Shown piece after piece: positions 8,895 through 17,035 of a stretch of 46,649 nucleotides of DNA (positions are counted from its first letter, which is position 1; every line of letters begins with the position of its first letter). Source of the DNA: Microbacterium sp. (GTDB lineage: Bacteria > Actinomycetota > Actinomycetes > Actinomycetales > Microbacteriaceae); contig JAEKKN010000045.1 of the NCBI GenBank assembly GCA_019510305.1, positions 1-46,649 on the forward strand, read 5' to 3'. Under the pieces are notes generated by a model. The model did no database searches and was not told the origin of the DNA. It saw only the letters and a program-made list of their open reading frames with translations. Position numbers and translations under genes: made by a program.

Positions 8895-8931
8895 CCGCGC
8901 GTCGGGCGCCCCCGTTCGCGGGAGGAGTATT

Positions 8932-8948
8932 GTTGGACGCAATCCAAC
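8932..8948. promoter_or_regulatory. Inverted repeat GTTGGA-N5-TCCAAC, candidate TetR operator
   Basis: GTTGGA (8932-8937) and TCCAAC (8943-8948) form a perfect 6-bp inverted repeat with a 5-nt centre. It overlaps the end of a possible lipB -10 box TATTGT (8928-8933) and the expected lipB transcription start, so a bound dimer would block lipB. The repeat is seen; the assignment to the divergent TetR protein is inferred from position. Confidence 0.5.
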
Positions 8949-8971
8949 TAGCTTCGAGAGGGCGGACACGC

Positions 8972-9625
8972 ATGCTCGACATCCTCACCCCGGGACTCGC
9001 ACCGGAATACGTTCCGTACCTCGACGGCTGGGAGCTCCAGCGCCGTGTCCATGCTGACGTGGTCACGGGCACACGACCCGATACGCTGATCCTCCTCGAG
9101 CACGAGGCCGTGTACACCGCCGGAAAGCGCACGGAGGACCATGAGCGCCCGCAGGACGGGACTCCCGTGGTCGACGTCGACCGCGGCGGCAAGATCACCT
9201 GGCACGGACCCGGACAGCTGGTCGGTTATCCGATCGTGCGCCTCCCCGAGCCGATGGACGTGGTCGCGCATGTCCGCCGCCTCGAGCGTCTGCTGATCGA
9301 CGTGCTCCGCCCGCTGGGGGTCGACGGCTATCAGGTCGAGGGACGCAGCGGCGTGTGGGTGCGCCGTCCTCTGTCCGAGGACAAGGTGGCCGCGATCGGC
9401 GTCCGGGTGCAGCAGGGCGTCACGATGCACGGCTTCGCCATCAACTGCGACAACACGCTGGCGGGCTTCCGCGGCATCATCCCCTGCGGGATCACGGACG
9501 CCGGCGTCACCACGGTGAGCGAGGTGATCGGCGCCGCCGTCTCCCCCGGCGACATCGTCGCCGGGGTGATCAACGCCTTCACAGACGAATACGCATCCGC
9601 CGAGTACACAGGAGTCCCCGCATGA
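8972..9625 (+). CDS. lipB: Octanoyltransferase LipB
   Basis: Transfers the octanoyl group from acyl carrier protein to lipoyl domains of 2-oxoacid dehydrogenases and the glycine cleavage H protein, the first step of lipoate synthesis. The 217-residue protein shows [18 protein letters not shown] (71-88), the catalytic Lys138 in [11 protein letters not shown] and the catalytic Cys172 in IIPCGI. The start at 8972 gives the family N-terminus and has a GAGAGGG ribosome site at 8956-8962. It overlaps lipA by 4 nt (ATGA), so the two enzymes are translationally coupled. Confidence 0.96.
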   Translation: MLDILTPGLAPEYVPYLDGWELQRRVHADVVTGTRPDTLILLEHEAVYTAGKRTEDHERPQDGTPVVDVDRGGKITWHGPGQLVGYPIVRLPEPMDVVAHVRRLERLLIDVLRPLGVDGYQVEGRSGVWVRRPLSEDKVAAIGVRVQQGVTMHGFAINCDNTLAGFRGIIPCGITDAGVTTVSEVIGAAVSPGDIVAGVINAFTDEYASAEYTGVPA

Positions 9626-10611
9626 CCGCCGTCCCCGAGGGCCGCAAGCTTCTCCGTCTGGAGATCCGCAACGCCGAGACGCCCATCGAGCGCAAGCCCG
9701 AGTGGATCAAGACCAAGGCCAAGATGGGGCCCGAATACACTGCACTGCACTCGCTCGTGAAGAGCGAGGATCTGCACACCGTGTGCCAGGAAGCGGGTTG
9801 CCCCAACATCTTCGAGTGCTGGGAGGACCGCGAAGCCACGTTCCTCATCGGCGGCTCACAGTGCACACGGCGCTGCGACTTCTGCCAGATCGACACCGGC
9901 AAGCCTGCAGACTACGACACGGATGAGCCCCGTCGCGTCGCAGAAAGCGTGGTGCGCATGAACCTGCGATACGCCACGGTGACCTGTGTCGCCCGTGACG
10001 ACCTACCCGACGGCGGAGCCTGGCTGAATGCCGAGACGATCCGGCAGATCCACGCGATGAATCCGAACACCGGCGTCGAATTGCTCGCGACAGACTTCAA
10101 CGGCGACCCGGCACTGCTGAGCGAGGTCTTCGATGCTCGCCCCGAAGTGTTCGCGCACAACGTCGAGACGGTTCCGCGCATCTTCAAGCGCATCCGTCCG
10201 GCCTTCCGCTACGAGCGCTCCCTCGACGTGATCACGCAGGCCAGGGATGCCGGTCTCATCACGAAGTCCAACCTGATCCTCGGCATGGGCGAGGAGCCGG
10301 AAGAGGTCGTGCAGGCTCTGCACGACCTGCACGACGCCGGGTGCGACATCATCACGATCACGCAGTATCTGCGGCCCTCGCCCCGACACCTGCCCGTGGC
10401 CCGCTGGGTCAAGCCAGACGAGTTCGTCGAGTTCAAGGAAGAGGCCGAGCGGATCGGCTTCCTCGGCGTGCTCGCAGGACCGCTGGTGCGCTCGTCCTAC
10501 CGCGCGGGGCGGCTGTGGGCTCAGTCGATGGCGTCGAAGGGCCGGGAGATCCCTCCGCACCTCGCCCACATCGCTGAGAGCGCGGATCTGGGCTTCGCAC
10601 AGGCCGTGTGA
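9622..10611 (+). CDS. lipA: Lipoyl synthase LipA
   Basis: Radical SAM enzyme that inserts two sulfur atoms into protein-bound octanoyl groups to make lipoyl cofactors. The 329-residue protein carries both iron-sulfur motifs: the auxiliary-cluster cysteines C55, C60, C66 ([12 protein letters not shown]) and the radical SAM cysteines C81, C85, C88 (CTRRCDFC). The C-terminal RSSY motif (VRSSYRAG), which ligates the auxiliary cluster, is present. The start overlaps the lipB stop as ATGA. A strong hairpin follows the stop. Confidence 0.97.
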   Translation: MTAVPEGRKLLRLEIRNAETPIERKPEWIKTKAKMGPEYTALHSLVKSEDLHTVCQEAGCPNIFECWEDREATFLIGGSQCTRRCDFCQIDTGKPADYDTDEPRRVAESVVRMNLRYATVTCVARDDLPDGGAWLNAETIRQIHAMNPNTGVELLATDFNGDPALLSEVFDARPEVFAHNVETVPRIFKRIRPAFRYERSLDVITQARDAGLITKSNLILGMGEEPEEVVQALHDLHDAGCDIITITQYLRPSPRHLPVARWVKPDEFVEFKEEAERIGFLGVLAGPLVRSSYRAGRLWAQSMASKGREIPPHLAHIAESADLGFAQAV

Positions 10612-10615
10612 CGAG

Positions 10616-10646
10616 GGCTTCTCGTCTCTCGGAGAGACGGGAAGCC
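10616..10646. terminator. Bidirectional hairpin after lipA
   Basis: GGCTTCTCGTCTCTC (10616-10630) pairs with GAGAGACGGGAAGCC (10632-10646), one G-T pair, with the innermost pairs opening to form the loop. It begins 5 nt after the lipA stop and ends 8 nt before the stop of the convergent DUF2004 gene, so it can serve both. No T-tract is present. Confidence 0.7.
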
Positions 10647-10653
10647 TGCGAAC

Positions 10654-11154
10654 TCAGTCGCCGCTCATGACCGACTGCACGCCGCCGTCGGAGCCGAGGT
10701 TCACGAGCAGGACGTCGTCGGTGGAGCTGTCGTCGAGCGCGTACTCGAGCACGGCGAACGGCTCGGATCCTCCGTGCTCGTCCGCGAGGATCGTCATGCT
10801 CATCAGACGCAGCGAGCGGATGATGTCGACGGCCGCGTCGCCGCTCACGTCGACCAGGACCTCCTCGAGGTCTTCACCGAACGTCTCCTGCTGCTGGAGG
10901 ATGTACTCGGTCACCTCGCTGGTGCGATCGTCGACCTCGGCGAGCATGCTTCGGCGGGCTGTCGCGTCGACGCTCTCGAGCCCGGCGATCAGCGAGGCGG
11001 CGATGTCGAGCGCGTCGGCGGACACGTCGTCCTGGTCGGGAGCCGTGAGGTCGACGGTCACGCTCTGGTCGCCGAGCTCGATCGTCTCCGACCAGAAGAT
11101 CGAGCCGTCGGGGCCCGAGGACAGAAGTCCGAAGTAGTCGTGTTCGATCGCCAT
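10654..11154 (-). CDS. DUF2004-like hypothetical protein
   Basis: An acidic, soluble 166-residue protein with no signal peptide or transmembrane helix. The beginning HDYFGLL followed by SIFWSETIELG resembles DUF2004 proteins (a phenylalanine-glycine-containing N-terminus, then a W-x-E-x-I-x-L strand), and residues 75-125 are helical. Function is unknown. It lies downstream of ftsY on the same strand with 44 nt between; the gap may hold its own promoter (TACCGT on the minus strand near 11183-11188). The family assignment is from memory of the pattern only. Confidence 0.6.
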   Translation of the reverse strand: MAIEHDYFGLLSSGPDGSIFWSETIELGDQSVTVDLTAPDQDDVSADALDIAASLIAGLESVDATARRSMLAEVDDRTSEVTEYILQQQETFGEDLEEVLVDVSGDAAVDIIRSLRLMSMTILADEHGGSEPFAVLEYALDDSSTDDVLLVNLGSDGGVQSVMSGD

Positions 11155-11198
11155 AACGCTATGAAACCAGCCTCTCGTCCGCGACGGTAGTCCTGTCC

Positions 11199-12071
11199 TC
11201 AGCCAACCAGCGACTGGACGAAGACATGGGGGGTGAAACCGGTCAGATCGTCGATCCCCTCACCCTGACCGAGGAGCTTGACGGGGATGCCGGTGCGCTC
11301 CTGTACGGCAAGCACGAAGCCGCCCTTGGCGGAGCCGTCGAGCTTCGTGAGCACGAGCCCGGTGACCCCGGCGTGCTCGAGGAAGGACTCGGCCTGCATG
11401 ACACCGTTCTGGCCGGTGGTCGCGTCGAGGACGAGCAGGACTTCGCTGATGGGAGCCTGCTTCTCGATCACACGACGGATCTTCGAGAGTTCATCCATCA
11501 GTCCGCCCTTGGTGTGAAGGCGACCAGCGGTGTCGATGATCGCGATCTCGATCCCCTGGTTCTTCGCGAACTCGACGGTCTGGAAGGCGACGGATGCCGG
11601 ATCCTGCCCTTCCTGCTGCGGGCGCACGATCGCGGCTCCGCCGCGCTGCGCCCAGGTGGCGAGCTGATCGACGGCGGCCGCGCGGAAGGTGTCGGCCGCG
11701 CCGACGACGACGCTGCGCTGATAGCCCCGGAGGAACTTCGTGAACTTCCCGATCGTGGTCGTCTTGCCGACGCCGTTCACGCCCACGACAAGCACGACAG
11801 CAGGGCGCTCGGTGAGCTTGAGAGTCGTGTCGAATTTGGCGAAGTGCTCTTCGAGCGTCTCGCGCAGCATCCGCTGGAGGTCTCTGGGGTCGGTTGTCCG
11901 GTAACGATCGACCTTCTCGCGGAGCTCCTCGACGACCCGCTCGCTGATGTCGGGGCCGAAGTCGGCGGTGATCAGTGCGGTCTCGAGGTCTTCCCACGTT
12001 GTCTCGTCGATGGTGGGCTTGACGAACATGCCGCGCAATGCGCGACCGAGGGACCAGGACTTCTCCGCCAT
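11199..12071 (-). CDS. ftsY: Signal recognition particle receptor FtsY
   Basis: Membrane-docking GTPase that receives the ribosome-SRP complex. The 290-residue protein is essentially just the NG core: N domain (residues 10-80), P-loop GVNGVGKT (97-104), DTFRAAAVDQL, DTAGRLHTKG and TKLDGSAKGG motifs. The long acidic A domain found in E. coli FtsY is absent, as in many Gram-positives, so membrane binding must rely on the N-terminal helix (WSLGRALRGMFVK). A TAGGCT -10 box lies 6 nt before the ATG, indicating leaderless expression. A divergent hydrolase gene starts only 28 nt away. Confidence 0.97.
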   Translation of the reverse strand: MAEKSWSLGRALRGMFVKPTIDETTWEDLETALITADFGPDISERVVEELREKVDRYRTTDPRDLQRMLRETLEEHFAKFDTTLKLTERPAVVLVVGVNGVGKTTTIGKFTKFLRGYQRSVVVGAADTFRAAAVDQLATWAQRGGAAIVRPQQEGQDPASVAFQTVEFAKNQGIEIAIIDTAGRLHTKGGLMDELSKIRRVIEKQAPISEVLLVLDATTGQNGVMQAESFLEHAGVTGLVLTKLDGSAKGGFVLAVQERTGIPVKLLGQGEGIDDLTGFTPHVFVQSLVG

Positions 12072-12077
12072 GACTCC

Positions 12078-12093
12078 AGCCTACGGGTAGCAT
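12078..12093. promoter_or_regulatory. Back-to-back leaderless promoters of ftsY and the hydrolase gene
   Basis: On the minus strand TAGGCT (12078-12083) ends 6 nt before the ftsY ATG; on the plus strand TAGCAT (12088-12093) ends 6 nt before the hydrolase ATG at 12100. Only four bases separate the two hexamers, and each -35 region must lie near or inside the opposite gene. Both transcripts would begin at the start codon. Confidence 0.55.
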
Positions 12094-12099
12094 CCTGGG

Positions 12100-12777
12100 A
12101 TGATCCGCGAAAAGGCGCTCCGTCGTCTCCATATCCACGGCGGCGGGCGCCGTGGTGCGGAGGCCTGGCCCCACGTCGCAGACCCCGACGCGATCTTCGT
12201 CTCATTCCCCGCCGACGCCTCGATCGCGGATCAGGCGGAAGAACTGGCCAGCGAGCACCGAGGTGAGCGGTTGCTGGTGTTCGCCCACTCGATCGGCGCC
12301 GTGCCCGCTGTGCTCGCCGCTCATCGACTCGAGGTCGCGGGCCTCGTGCTCCTCGAGCCCGCCCTCTACGACATCGCGCGCGGCCATGCTGCCGTCGAGC
12401 GCCACATCGGCATCGTGACAGAGGCCAGGGCGCGCGTCGCAGTCGGCGACCTCCGCGGATTCTGGGCCTTCATGCGCCCGCTCATGTTCGGTGGGCCGTT
12501 CGAGGCCGCGCGCTGGGAGGACGAGCAGTCGCTCGCCGCCCGCTGGGCGGCGACGAACCTGCCGTGGGGGCACGGAGTACGGGAGCGGATGCTCGACGGC
12601 ATCCCCACTCTGGTCGTCACCGGAGGCTGGAACGAGGAGTACGAGGCGATCGGCGAGATCATCGCGACACGTGGCGCGGTGCACCGCATCCTCCCCGGTG
12701 CCCAGCACCGGCCGCAGGATCTCCCCGGCTTCGCCGATGTCGTGGCCGAGTTCGAGACGTCTCTCGCCGGCGCGTGA
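12100..12777 (+). CDS. Alpha/beta-hydrolase-fold protein
   Basis: A 225-residue soluble protein with the core of an alpha/beta hydrolase. The nucleophile elbow is FAHSIGAVPA (about residues 63-72, Ser at 66), following the strand RLLVF; the preceding HGGGRRG segment resembles an oxyanion-hole loop. A late TLVVTGGWNEEYEAI strand offers an acidic residue and GAQHRPQD carries a plausible catalytic His. The substrate is unknown. It ends 1 nt before the convergent smc stop and shares a 28-nt divergent promoter region with ftsY. Confidence 0.75.
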   Translation: MIREKALRRLHIHGGGRRGAEAWPHVADPDAIFVSFPADASIADQAEELASEHRGERLLVFAHSIGAVPAVLAAHRLEVAGLVLLEPALYDIARGHAAVERHIGIVTEARARVAVGDLRGFWAFMRPLMFGGPFEAARWEDEQSLAARWAATNLPWGHGVRERMLDGIPTLVVTGGWNEEYEAIGEIIATRGAVHRILPGAQHRPQDLPGFADVVAEFETSLAGA

Positions 12778-12778
12778 C

Positions 12779-15700
12779 TCAGCTCGCAGCGGCCGCGCGG
12801 TCCCCGACGCGCTGACCGACCACGGCGGAGACGCCGTCTTGACGCATCGACACGCCGTACAACGCGTCGGCGATCTCCATCGTGCGCTTCTGATGCGTGA
12901 TCACCAGCAGCTGCGAGCTCTCGCGAAGCTGCTCGAACACCGTCAGAAGGCGGCCGAGGTTCGCATCGTCGAGCGCGGCCTCGACCTCGTCGAGGATGTA
13001 GAACGGGCTCGGACGTGCTTTGAAGATGGCCACGAGGAGAGCGACGGCCGCGAGAGACCGTTCGCCACCCGACAACAGCGACAGCCGCTCGATCTTCTTG
13101 CCGACAGGGCGCACGGACACTTCGATGCCCGTCGTCAGCATGTTGTCCGGATCGGTGAGGGTGATGCTTCCCGACCCCCCGGGGAACAGCAGCGGGAAGA
13201 CCTCGCCGAATGCCTCCTTCGTGTCGGCGAAGGCGCTCGCGAAGATGGTCTGCATGCGCTCGTCGAGGTCGGCGATGATCGTCAGCAGATCCTGCCTGGT
13301 CTGCGTCAGGTCGGCGAGCTGTTCGGTGAGGAACGCGTGCCGCTGCTCGAGCGCGGCGAACTCCTCCAGAGCAAGCGGGTTGACTCGTCCGAGCTGCGCG
13401 AGCTTGCGCTCCGCCTCGGCGAGACGACGCTGCTGCACCCGACGGTCGAACGGCACCGTGCCGCCCTCGATGTGCTCTCCTTCGGCGACGGGCGTGAGCG
13501 GGTCATGGGGAACGAGCTGGTCCGGTCCATATTCCGCAACGAGAATATCTTCGTCGAGCGCCAGCTCGGACGCCACACGTTCGAGCAGACTCGTGAGATG
13601 GAGCTTCTTCTCGTGGATCTGCAGCTCGAGCCCGTGCACGCTCTCGGTGAGGCCGGCGAGGCGATCCCGCAGGGTGGATTCCTGTGCGCGGAGAGCGGTG
13701 AGTTCTTCGTTCTGCGCTGACCGCGCGGACTCCGCCTCCGCCAGCGCCACTCGCGCTTCGGTGACCGAACGGTCCAGCGAATCGAGGATGCGGGGCAGCT
13801 CCTCGGCGACGCCGGATGCCGCTTCCCGCTGCGCCCTGCGGATCACGGCCCGACGTGCAGCCTCGGCCGCCGCATCCCGCTCCTGCTCGCGCTGACGCTC
13901 GAGTGACGCGACCCGCGCCTGAGCGGCTCGCACCCGCTCGCGCAGCGTCTCCACCTCGAGCCGGGCGCGCACCTCGCCCTCACGAGCGAGCTCGAGGGAC
14001 TCGAGAAGCCCATCGCGGGCTGAGGCGTCGAGGACAGGTCGCGGCGCCTCGACGGCCCGGTCGAGGTCGGCGCGAGCGGCCTGGGCCGTCGCCTCGGCAT
14101 CCGCGACCGCGGCCTGCGCCTGTGCGAGGCCCGATTCGAGCCGCTCGCACTCCGCGACAGCCGACTCATGCCGGACGGTGATGCGGTTGATCTGTTCGGC
14201 ATGGGTCGCGAGGGCCGCATCGTGCTCGCGCAGCGCACGCAGGGCGTCCTTCGCGAGCCGACGGGTCGTCTCCACCTGCTCACTCGCGTCCTCGCGTGCC
14301 TCGCGGAGCGAATCGACGACGATCTGCACCTCGGCGAGCCGCTCCTTCGCAGCGTCGCGCTCCGCGGCGAGCTCGAGGCGTGATCGCTCGCCGCCCGCGC
14401 CCGTGCGCAGCGTCTGCGCCGTGACCACGTCGCCTCCTACCGTCACGATCGTCGTGCTGGTGTCTCCCACCAGATCGAGGGCCGCCCGCGCCGAGCGGGC
14501 GCTGTCGAGAGACTCGGCGATCAACACGTGAGACAGGATCGCGAGCACGCCGTCCGGGGCTGTCACCGTGTCGATCGCCGGAGTCACTCCATCGACCGCA
14601 GGCGGATCGACGGCCGCGCGCGTCGCCGACGCGATGACCACGTCCACCACTCCCCTGCGGTTGTCTGCAGCTTCGACGGCGACGGCGAAGGCACCGCGGA
14701 TGCCGGGTCCTCCTGCTTTGACGATCTCGGCCGCTCCTCCCGACACCGCCAGCGCGCTGTCGAGCGCTGCGGCCTTGGCGGTGAGAGCGTCGACCTCGCG
14801 CTCTGCTGCGTGCAGCCGCTCCCGCAGGGCCTCGCGCTCGGTCTCGGCCGCCGTCGCCGCCCGTTGGGCTGCCTCGTAAGCGGCAGCGTGCTCTGCAGCC
14901 GTTCCCTCCGGCGCCTCCGCGTCGGCGATCGATTCGAGCGCCTCGGCGGCTTCGCGGCGACGGATGTCCGCCGCCTCCAGCGCATTCTCCTGACGCAGCA
15001 CGGCACCGCGCACGGCGGCGAGAGCGGATGCTGCGGCCTCGGCCGTTCCGCGCAGGGTCGTCAGGCGCATGTCGTACTCCGAGACCAGAGCGCTCTGCTC
15101 GGCGATGTCCACGTCGAGGGTGTCGAGCTCCGCGCGGGCGTGCACGACTTCACGACTCGCGGCCGTCGCCGCGTCCTGCGCATCGCCGAGGCCCGCGGAG
15201 ATCTCGTCGATCTCCGCCTTGGCCTCGTCGATGACCGCCTGGGTCACCGTGACCGCGGTGACCGCGGCGTCGTCCTCGTCCGAACCGAGCAGAGCGAGGC
15301 GCTGATTGGCGAGCGTGTAGAGCCCACGCATCCTCTCCTGCACCTGCTCGAGACCGAAGGTCACGCTACGGGCCTGATCGACCGCCGCCGAGTTCTGCTC
15401 TCGCTCGAGGCGGGCGATGCCGGCACGCACCGCCTCGGCCTGATCTGTGAGCACCAGGCGCTCGGTGTGCCGCTCCTGTTCGGTGCGGGTGTGGTCGGCG
15501 AGGGCCGCGCGCAGCGCCACGACGTCGTCCGCGAAGATCCGGGCCTTCGCGTCGCGTACGACCGCAGCGATGGTCTGCGCCTCGCGCGCGATCTCCGCCT
15601 GGCGCCCGAGTGGCTTGAGCTGCCTGCGTATCTCTCCTGCCAGGTCGCTGAGACGTGTGAGGTTGGTCTCCATCGCGTCGAGCTTGCGGAGCGTCTTCTC

Positions 15701-16222
15701 CTTGCGCCGACGGTGCTTGAGGATTCCGGCGGCCTCCTCGATGAACCCTCGACGGTCCTCGGGCGAGGCCTGCAGCACGGTGTCCAGTCGCCCTTGACCG
15801 ACGATGACGTGCATCTCGCGGCCGAGACCGGAGTCGCTCAGCAGCTCCTGCACATCGAGCAGGCGGCAGCTCTCCCCGTTGATCGCGTACTCGCTGGATC
15901 CGTTGCGGAACAGCGTGCGGCTGATCGTGACCTCCGCGTAGTCGATCGGAAGCGCGCCGTCGGCGTTGTCGATCGTCAGCTGCACCTCGGCGCGGCCGAG
16001 AGGACCTCGGGTCGACGTCCCCGCGAAGATGACGTCTTCCATCTTGCCGCCGCGGAGCGTCTTCGCACCCTGCTCGCCCATGACCCAGGCGAGAGCGTCG
16101 ACGACATTCGACTTGCCTGATCCGTTCGGACCGACGATGCAGGTGACCCCGGGTTCGAACACGAAGCTGGTCGGCTGCGCGAACGACTTGAACCCCTTGA
16201 GCGTCAGGCTCTTCAGATGCAT
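12779..16222 (-). CDS. smc: Chromosome segregation protein SMC
   Basis: ATPase that, with ScpA/ScpB, compacts and separates chromosomes. The 1147-residue protein has an N-terminal head with Walker A GPNGSGKS (31-38), long heptad-rich coiled-coil arms (about 170-500 and 640-950), a hinge between them, and a C-terminal head with the ABC signature LLSGGERS (1049-1056) and Walker B FYILDE (1074-1079). The arms are rich in Ala, Arg and Glu as in other Actinobacterial SMCs. A TAGCGT -10 box lies at 16258-16263 and a GAGGACGAG ribosome site precedes the ATG. Downstream on the same strand is ftsY, with the hydrolase gene interposed on the opposite strand. Confidence 0.97.
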   Translation of the reverse strand: MHLKSLTLKGFKSFAQPTSFVFEPGVTCIVGPNGSGKSNVVDALAWVMGEQGAKTLRGGKMEDVIFAGTSTRGPLGRAEVQLTIDNADGALPIDYAEVTISRTLFRNGSSEYAINGESCRLLDVQELLSDSGLGREMHVIVGQGRLDTVLQASPEDRRGFIEEAAGILKHRRRKEKTLRKLDAMETNLTRLSDLAGEIRRQLKPLGRQAEIAREAQTIAAVVRDAKARIFADDVVALRAALADHTRTEQERHTERLVLTDQAEAVRAGIARLEREQNSAAVDQARSVTFGLEQVQERMRGLYTLANQRLALLGSDEDDAAVTAVTVTQAVIDEAKAEIDEISAGLGDAQDAATAASREVVHARAELDTLDVDIAEQSALVSEYDMRLTTLRGTAEAAASALAAVRGAVLRQENALEAADIRRREAAEALESIADAEAPEGTAAEHAAAYEAAQRAATAAETEREALRERLHAAEREVDALTAKAAALDSALAVSGGAAEIVKAGGPGIRGAFAVAVEAADNRRGVVDVVIASATRAAVDPPAVDGVTPAIDTVTAPDGVLAILSHVLIAESLDSARSARAALDLVGDTSTTIVTVGGDVVTAQTLRTGAGGERSRLELAAERDAAKERLAEVQIVVDSLREAREDASEQVETTRRLAKDALRALREHDAALATHAEQINRITVRHESAVAECERLESGLAQAQAAVADAEATAQAARADLDRAVEAPRPVLDASARDGLLESLELAREGEVRARLEVETLRERVRAAQARVASLERQREQERDAAAEAARRAVIRRAQREAASGVAEELPRILDSLDRSVTEARVALAEAESARSAQNEELTALRAQESTLRDRLAGLTESVHGLELQIHEKKLHLTSLLERVASELALDEDILVAEYGPDQLVPHDPLTPVAEGEHIEGGTVPFDRRVQQRRLAEAERKLAQLGRVNPLALEEFAALEQRHAFLTEQLADLTQTRQDLLTIIADLDERMQTIFASAFADTKEAFGEVFPLLFPGGSGSITLTDPDNMLTTGIEVSVRPVGKKIERLSLLSGGERSLAAVALLVAIFKARPSPFYILDEVEAALDDANLGRLLTVFEQLRESSQLLVITHQKRTMEIADALYGVSMRQDGVSAVVGQRVGDRAAAAS

Positions 16223-16257
16223 GCGGGGGCCACTCGTCCTCGGGAATTCACGCCATC

Positions 16258-16263
16258 ACGCTA
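16258..16263 (-). promoter_or_regulatory. Candidate -10 element of smc
   Basis: TAGCGT on the minus strand, about 35 nt upstream of the smc ATG, leaving a leader of roughly 28 nt that includes a GAGG-type ribosome site. Confidence 0.45.
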
Positions 16264-16272
16264 CCGGAATCG

Positions 16273-16336
16273 TGCTCGTCGACGAGCATCCCGCGCGGGG
16301 ATCCCGCGAACGCGACACGCCGGGCGACACGCCCGG
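16273..16336. repeat. Cluster of inverted repeats in the smc upstream region
   Basis: Three symmetric elements lie in 64 nt: a perfect 16-bp palindrome TGCTCGTCGACGAGCA (16273-16288), a CGCGGG-GAT-CCCGCG repeat just after it, and CCGGGCG-ACA-CGCCCGG (16320-16336). They sit between the smc -10 and the plus-strand promoter at 16340, so they may be operators or insulating hairpins. No function is proven. Confidence 0.45.
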
Positions 16337-16339
16337 TGC

Positions 16340-16369
16340 TTGACTCTGCCTGAGAGCCTTCGCTACGGT
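16340..16369 (+). promoter_or_regulatory. Promoter of the 37-codon ORF and GNAT cassette
   Basis: TTGACT (16340-16345) and TACGGT (16364-16369) are separated by 18 nt, one of the best sigma-70-like -35/-10 pairs in the window. Transcription would start near 16376, about 27 nt before the small ORF, leaving room for its perfect Shine-Dalgarno. Confidence 0.65.
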
Positions 16370-16402
16370 ACCAACGGATCGACCCGTGAAAGGAGGTTAC
16401 CG

Positions 16403-16516
16403 ATGATGATTCAGTTCAACGCACAGGCCACAGGCCTCGCCGCGCGTGTTCACTCCGCGCCCCGCTATGCGTTCTCGGTGACCGCCTCGGGCCTTCGGCG
16501 CTGCACGCTCTCGTAG
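16403..16516 (+). CDS. Small ORF, 37 aa, unknown function
   Basis: A 37-codon ORF that looks expressed: AAAGGAGG (16389-16396) is a perfect Shine-Dalgarno placed 6 nt from the ATG, and a good promoter lies just upstream. The peptide begins MMIQFNAQATG and ends GLRRCTLS; it is basic, has a single Cys near the end and no clear membrane helix. I do not recognise it. It may be a leader peptide for the downstream genes (225 nt of repeat-rich leader follow) or a functional small protein. Confidence 0.6.
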   Translation: MMIQFNAQATGLAARVHSAPRYAFSVTASGLRRCTLS

Positions 16517-16741
16517 CACCGCAGTCGGAGAATTCGCCCGCCACAGGTGGGTCTTCTCGTCGACGCGAACCCGCGCTCCGCACCTGATCTCTCCGCAGAT
16601 CACGGTCTCCCGCCGTTCCGGCATCCGCTGATCCCCCACGAGGGAGATCACACCTTCCCGCGCCGCACCCGATCGCAGATCGGTCCGTATCGTCGGCGCC
16701 TTCCGCCACTCATCACCACCATTCACCTCGAAGGACACACC
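16517..16741 (+). promoter_or_regulatory. Repeat-rich leader between the 37-codon ORF and the 92-aa gene
   Basis: This 225-nt stretch has no convincing gene. It holds two exact hairpins, TGATCT-CTCCGC-AGATCA (16585-16602) and CCGATC-GCA-GATCGG (16669-16683), and further GATC-containing segments between them (GGGAGATCAC), so several alternative pairings are possible. That layout fits an attenuator-like leader, but there is no clear terminator. An AAGGA ribosome site for the next gene is at 16731-16735. Confidence 0.4.
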
Positions 16742-17020
16742 GTGAACACCACGCTGCACCACAGCACCACCCACCCGCCGGATACCCAGGACCAGACGGT
16801 CCTGCACATCCCCGCCCCCGATGATCTGCGCGAGCTCGCTCTCGCAGACCGCCTGTCGCTCAAGATCGGCCTCTGGCTGCTCGAGAGGGCTCAGCGGCCG
16901 AAGTCCGTGAAGGAACGCGTCATCACCCCCGCCGAACCGCTGTTCCTCAGCGATCGGCACCTCACGACCGGTGAGAGCCGGATCCTGCTCGAATACCACA
17001 TGCAGCGCCAGCTGCGCTGA
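16742..17020 (+). CDS. Hypothetical 92-aa protein
   Basis: A small protein from a GTG start, supported by AAGGA (16731-16735) 6 nt upstream. The N-terminal 20 residues are Thr/His/Pro-rich and probably disordered. The centre, LADRLSLKIGLWLLERAQRP, is an amphipathic to hydrophobic helix reminiscent of short Micrococcales proteins of unknown role. The C-terminus is helical and charged. No family is recognised. It lies 15 nt before two double-GNAT genes and is probably co-transcribed with them. Confidence 0.7.
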   Translation: MNTTLHHSTTHPPDTQDQTVLHIPAPDDLRELALADRLSLKIGLWLLERAQRPKSVKERVITPAEPLFLSDRHLTTGESRILLEYHMQRQLR

Positions 17021-17035
17021 CCGGAGACCAGCACG

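Noticed and set aside
14528..16120. 530-codon plus-strand frame opposite smc
   Set aside because: Antisense to the SMC N-terminal head and coiled coil; no ribosome site or motif.
16403..16516. 37-aa ORF as a RiPP precursor with the GNAT genes as tailoring enzymes
   Set aside because: No cyclase, dehydratase, radical SAM or protease gene is adjacent and the peptide has no leader/core pattern. I keep it as a small ORF or leader peptide.
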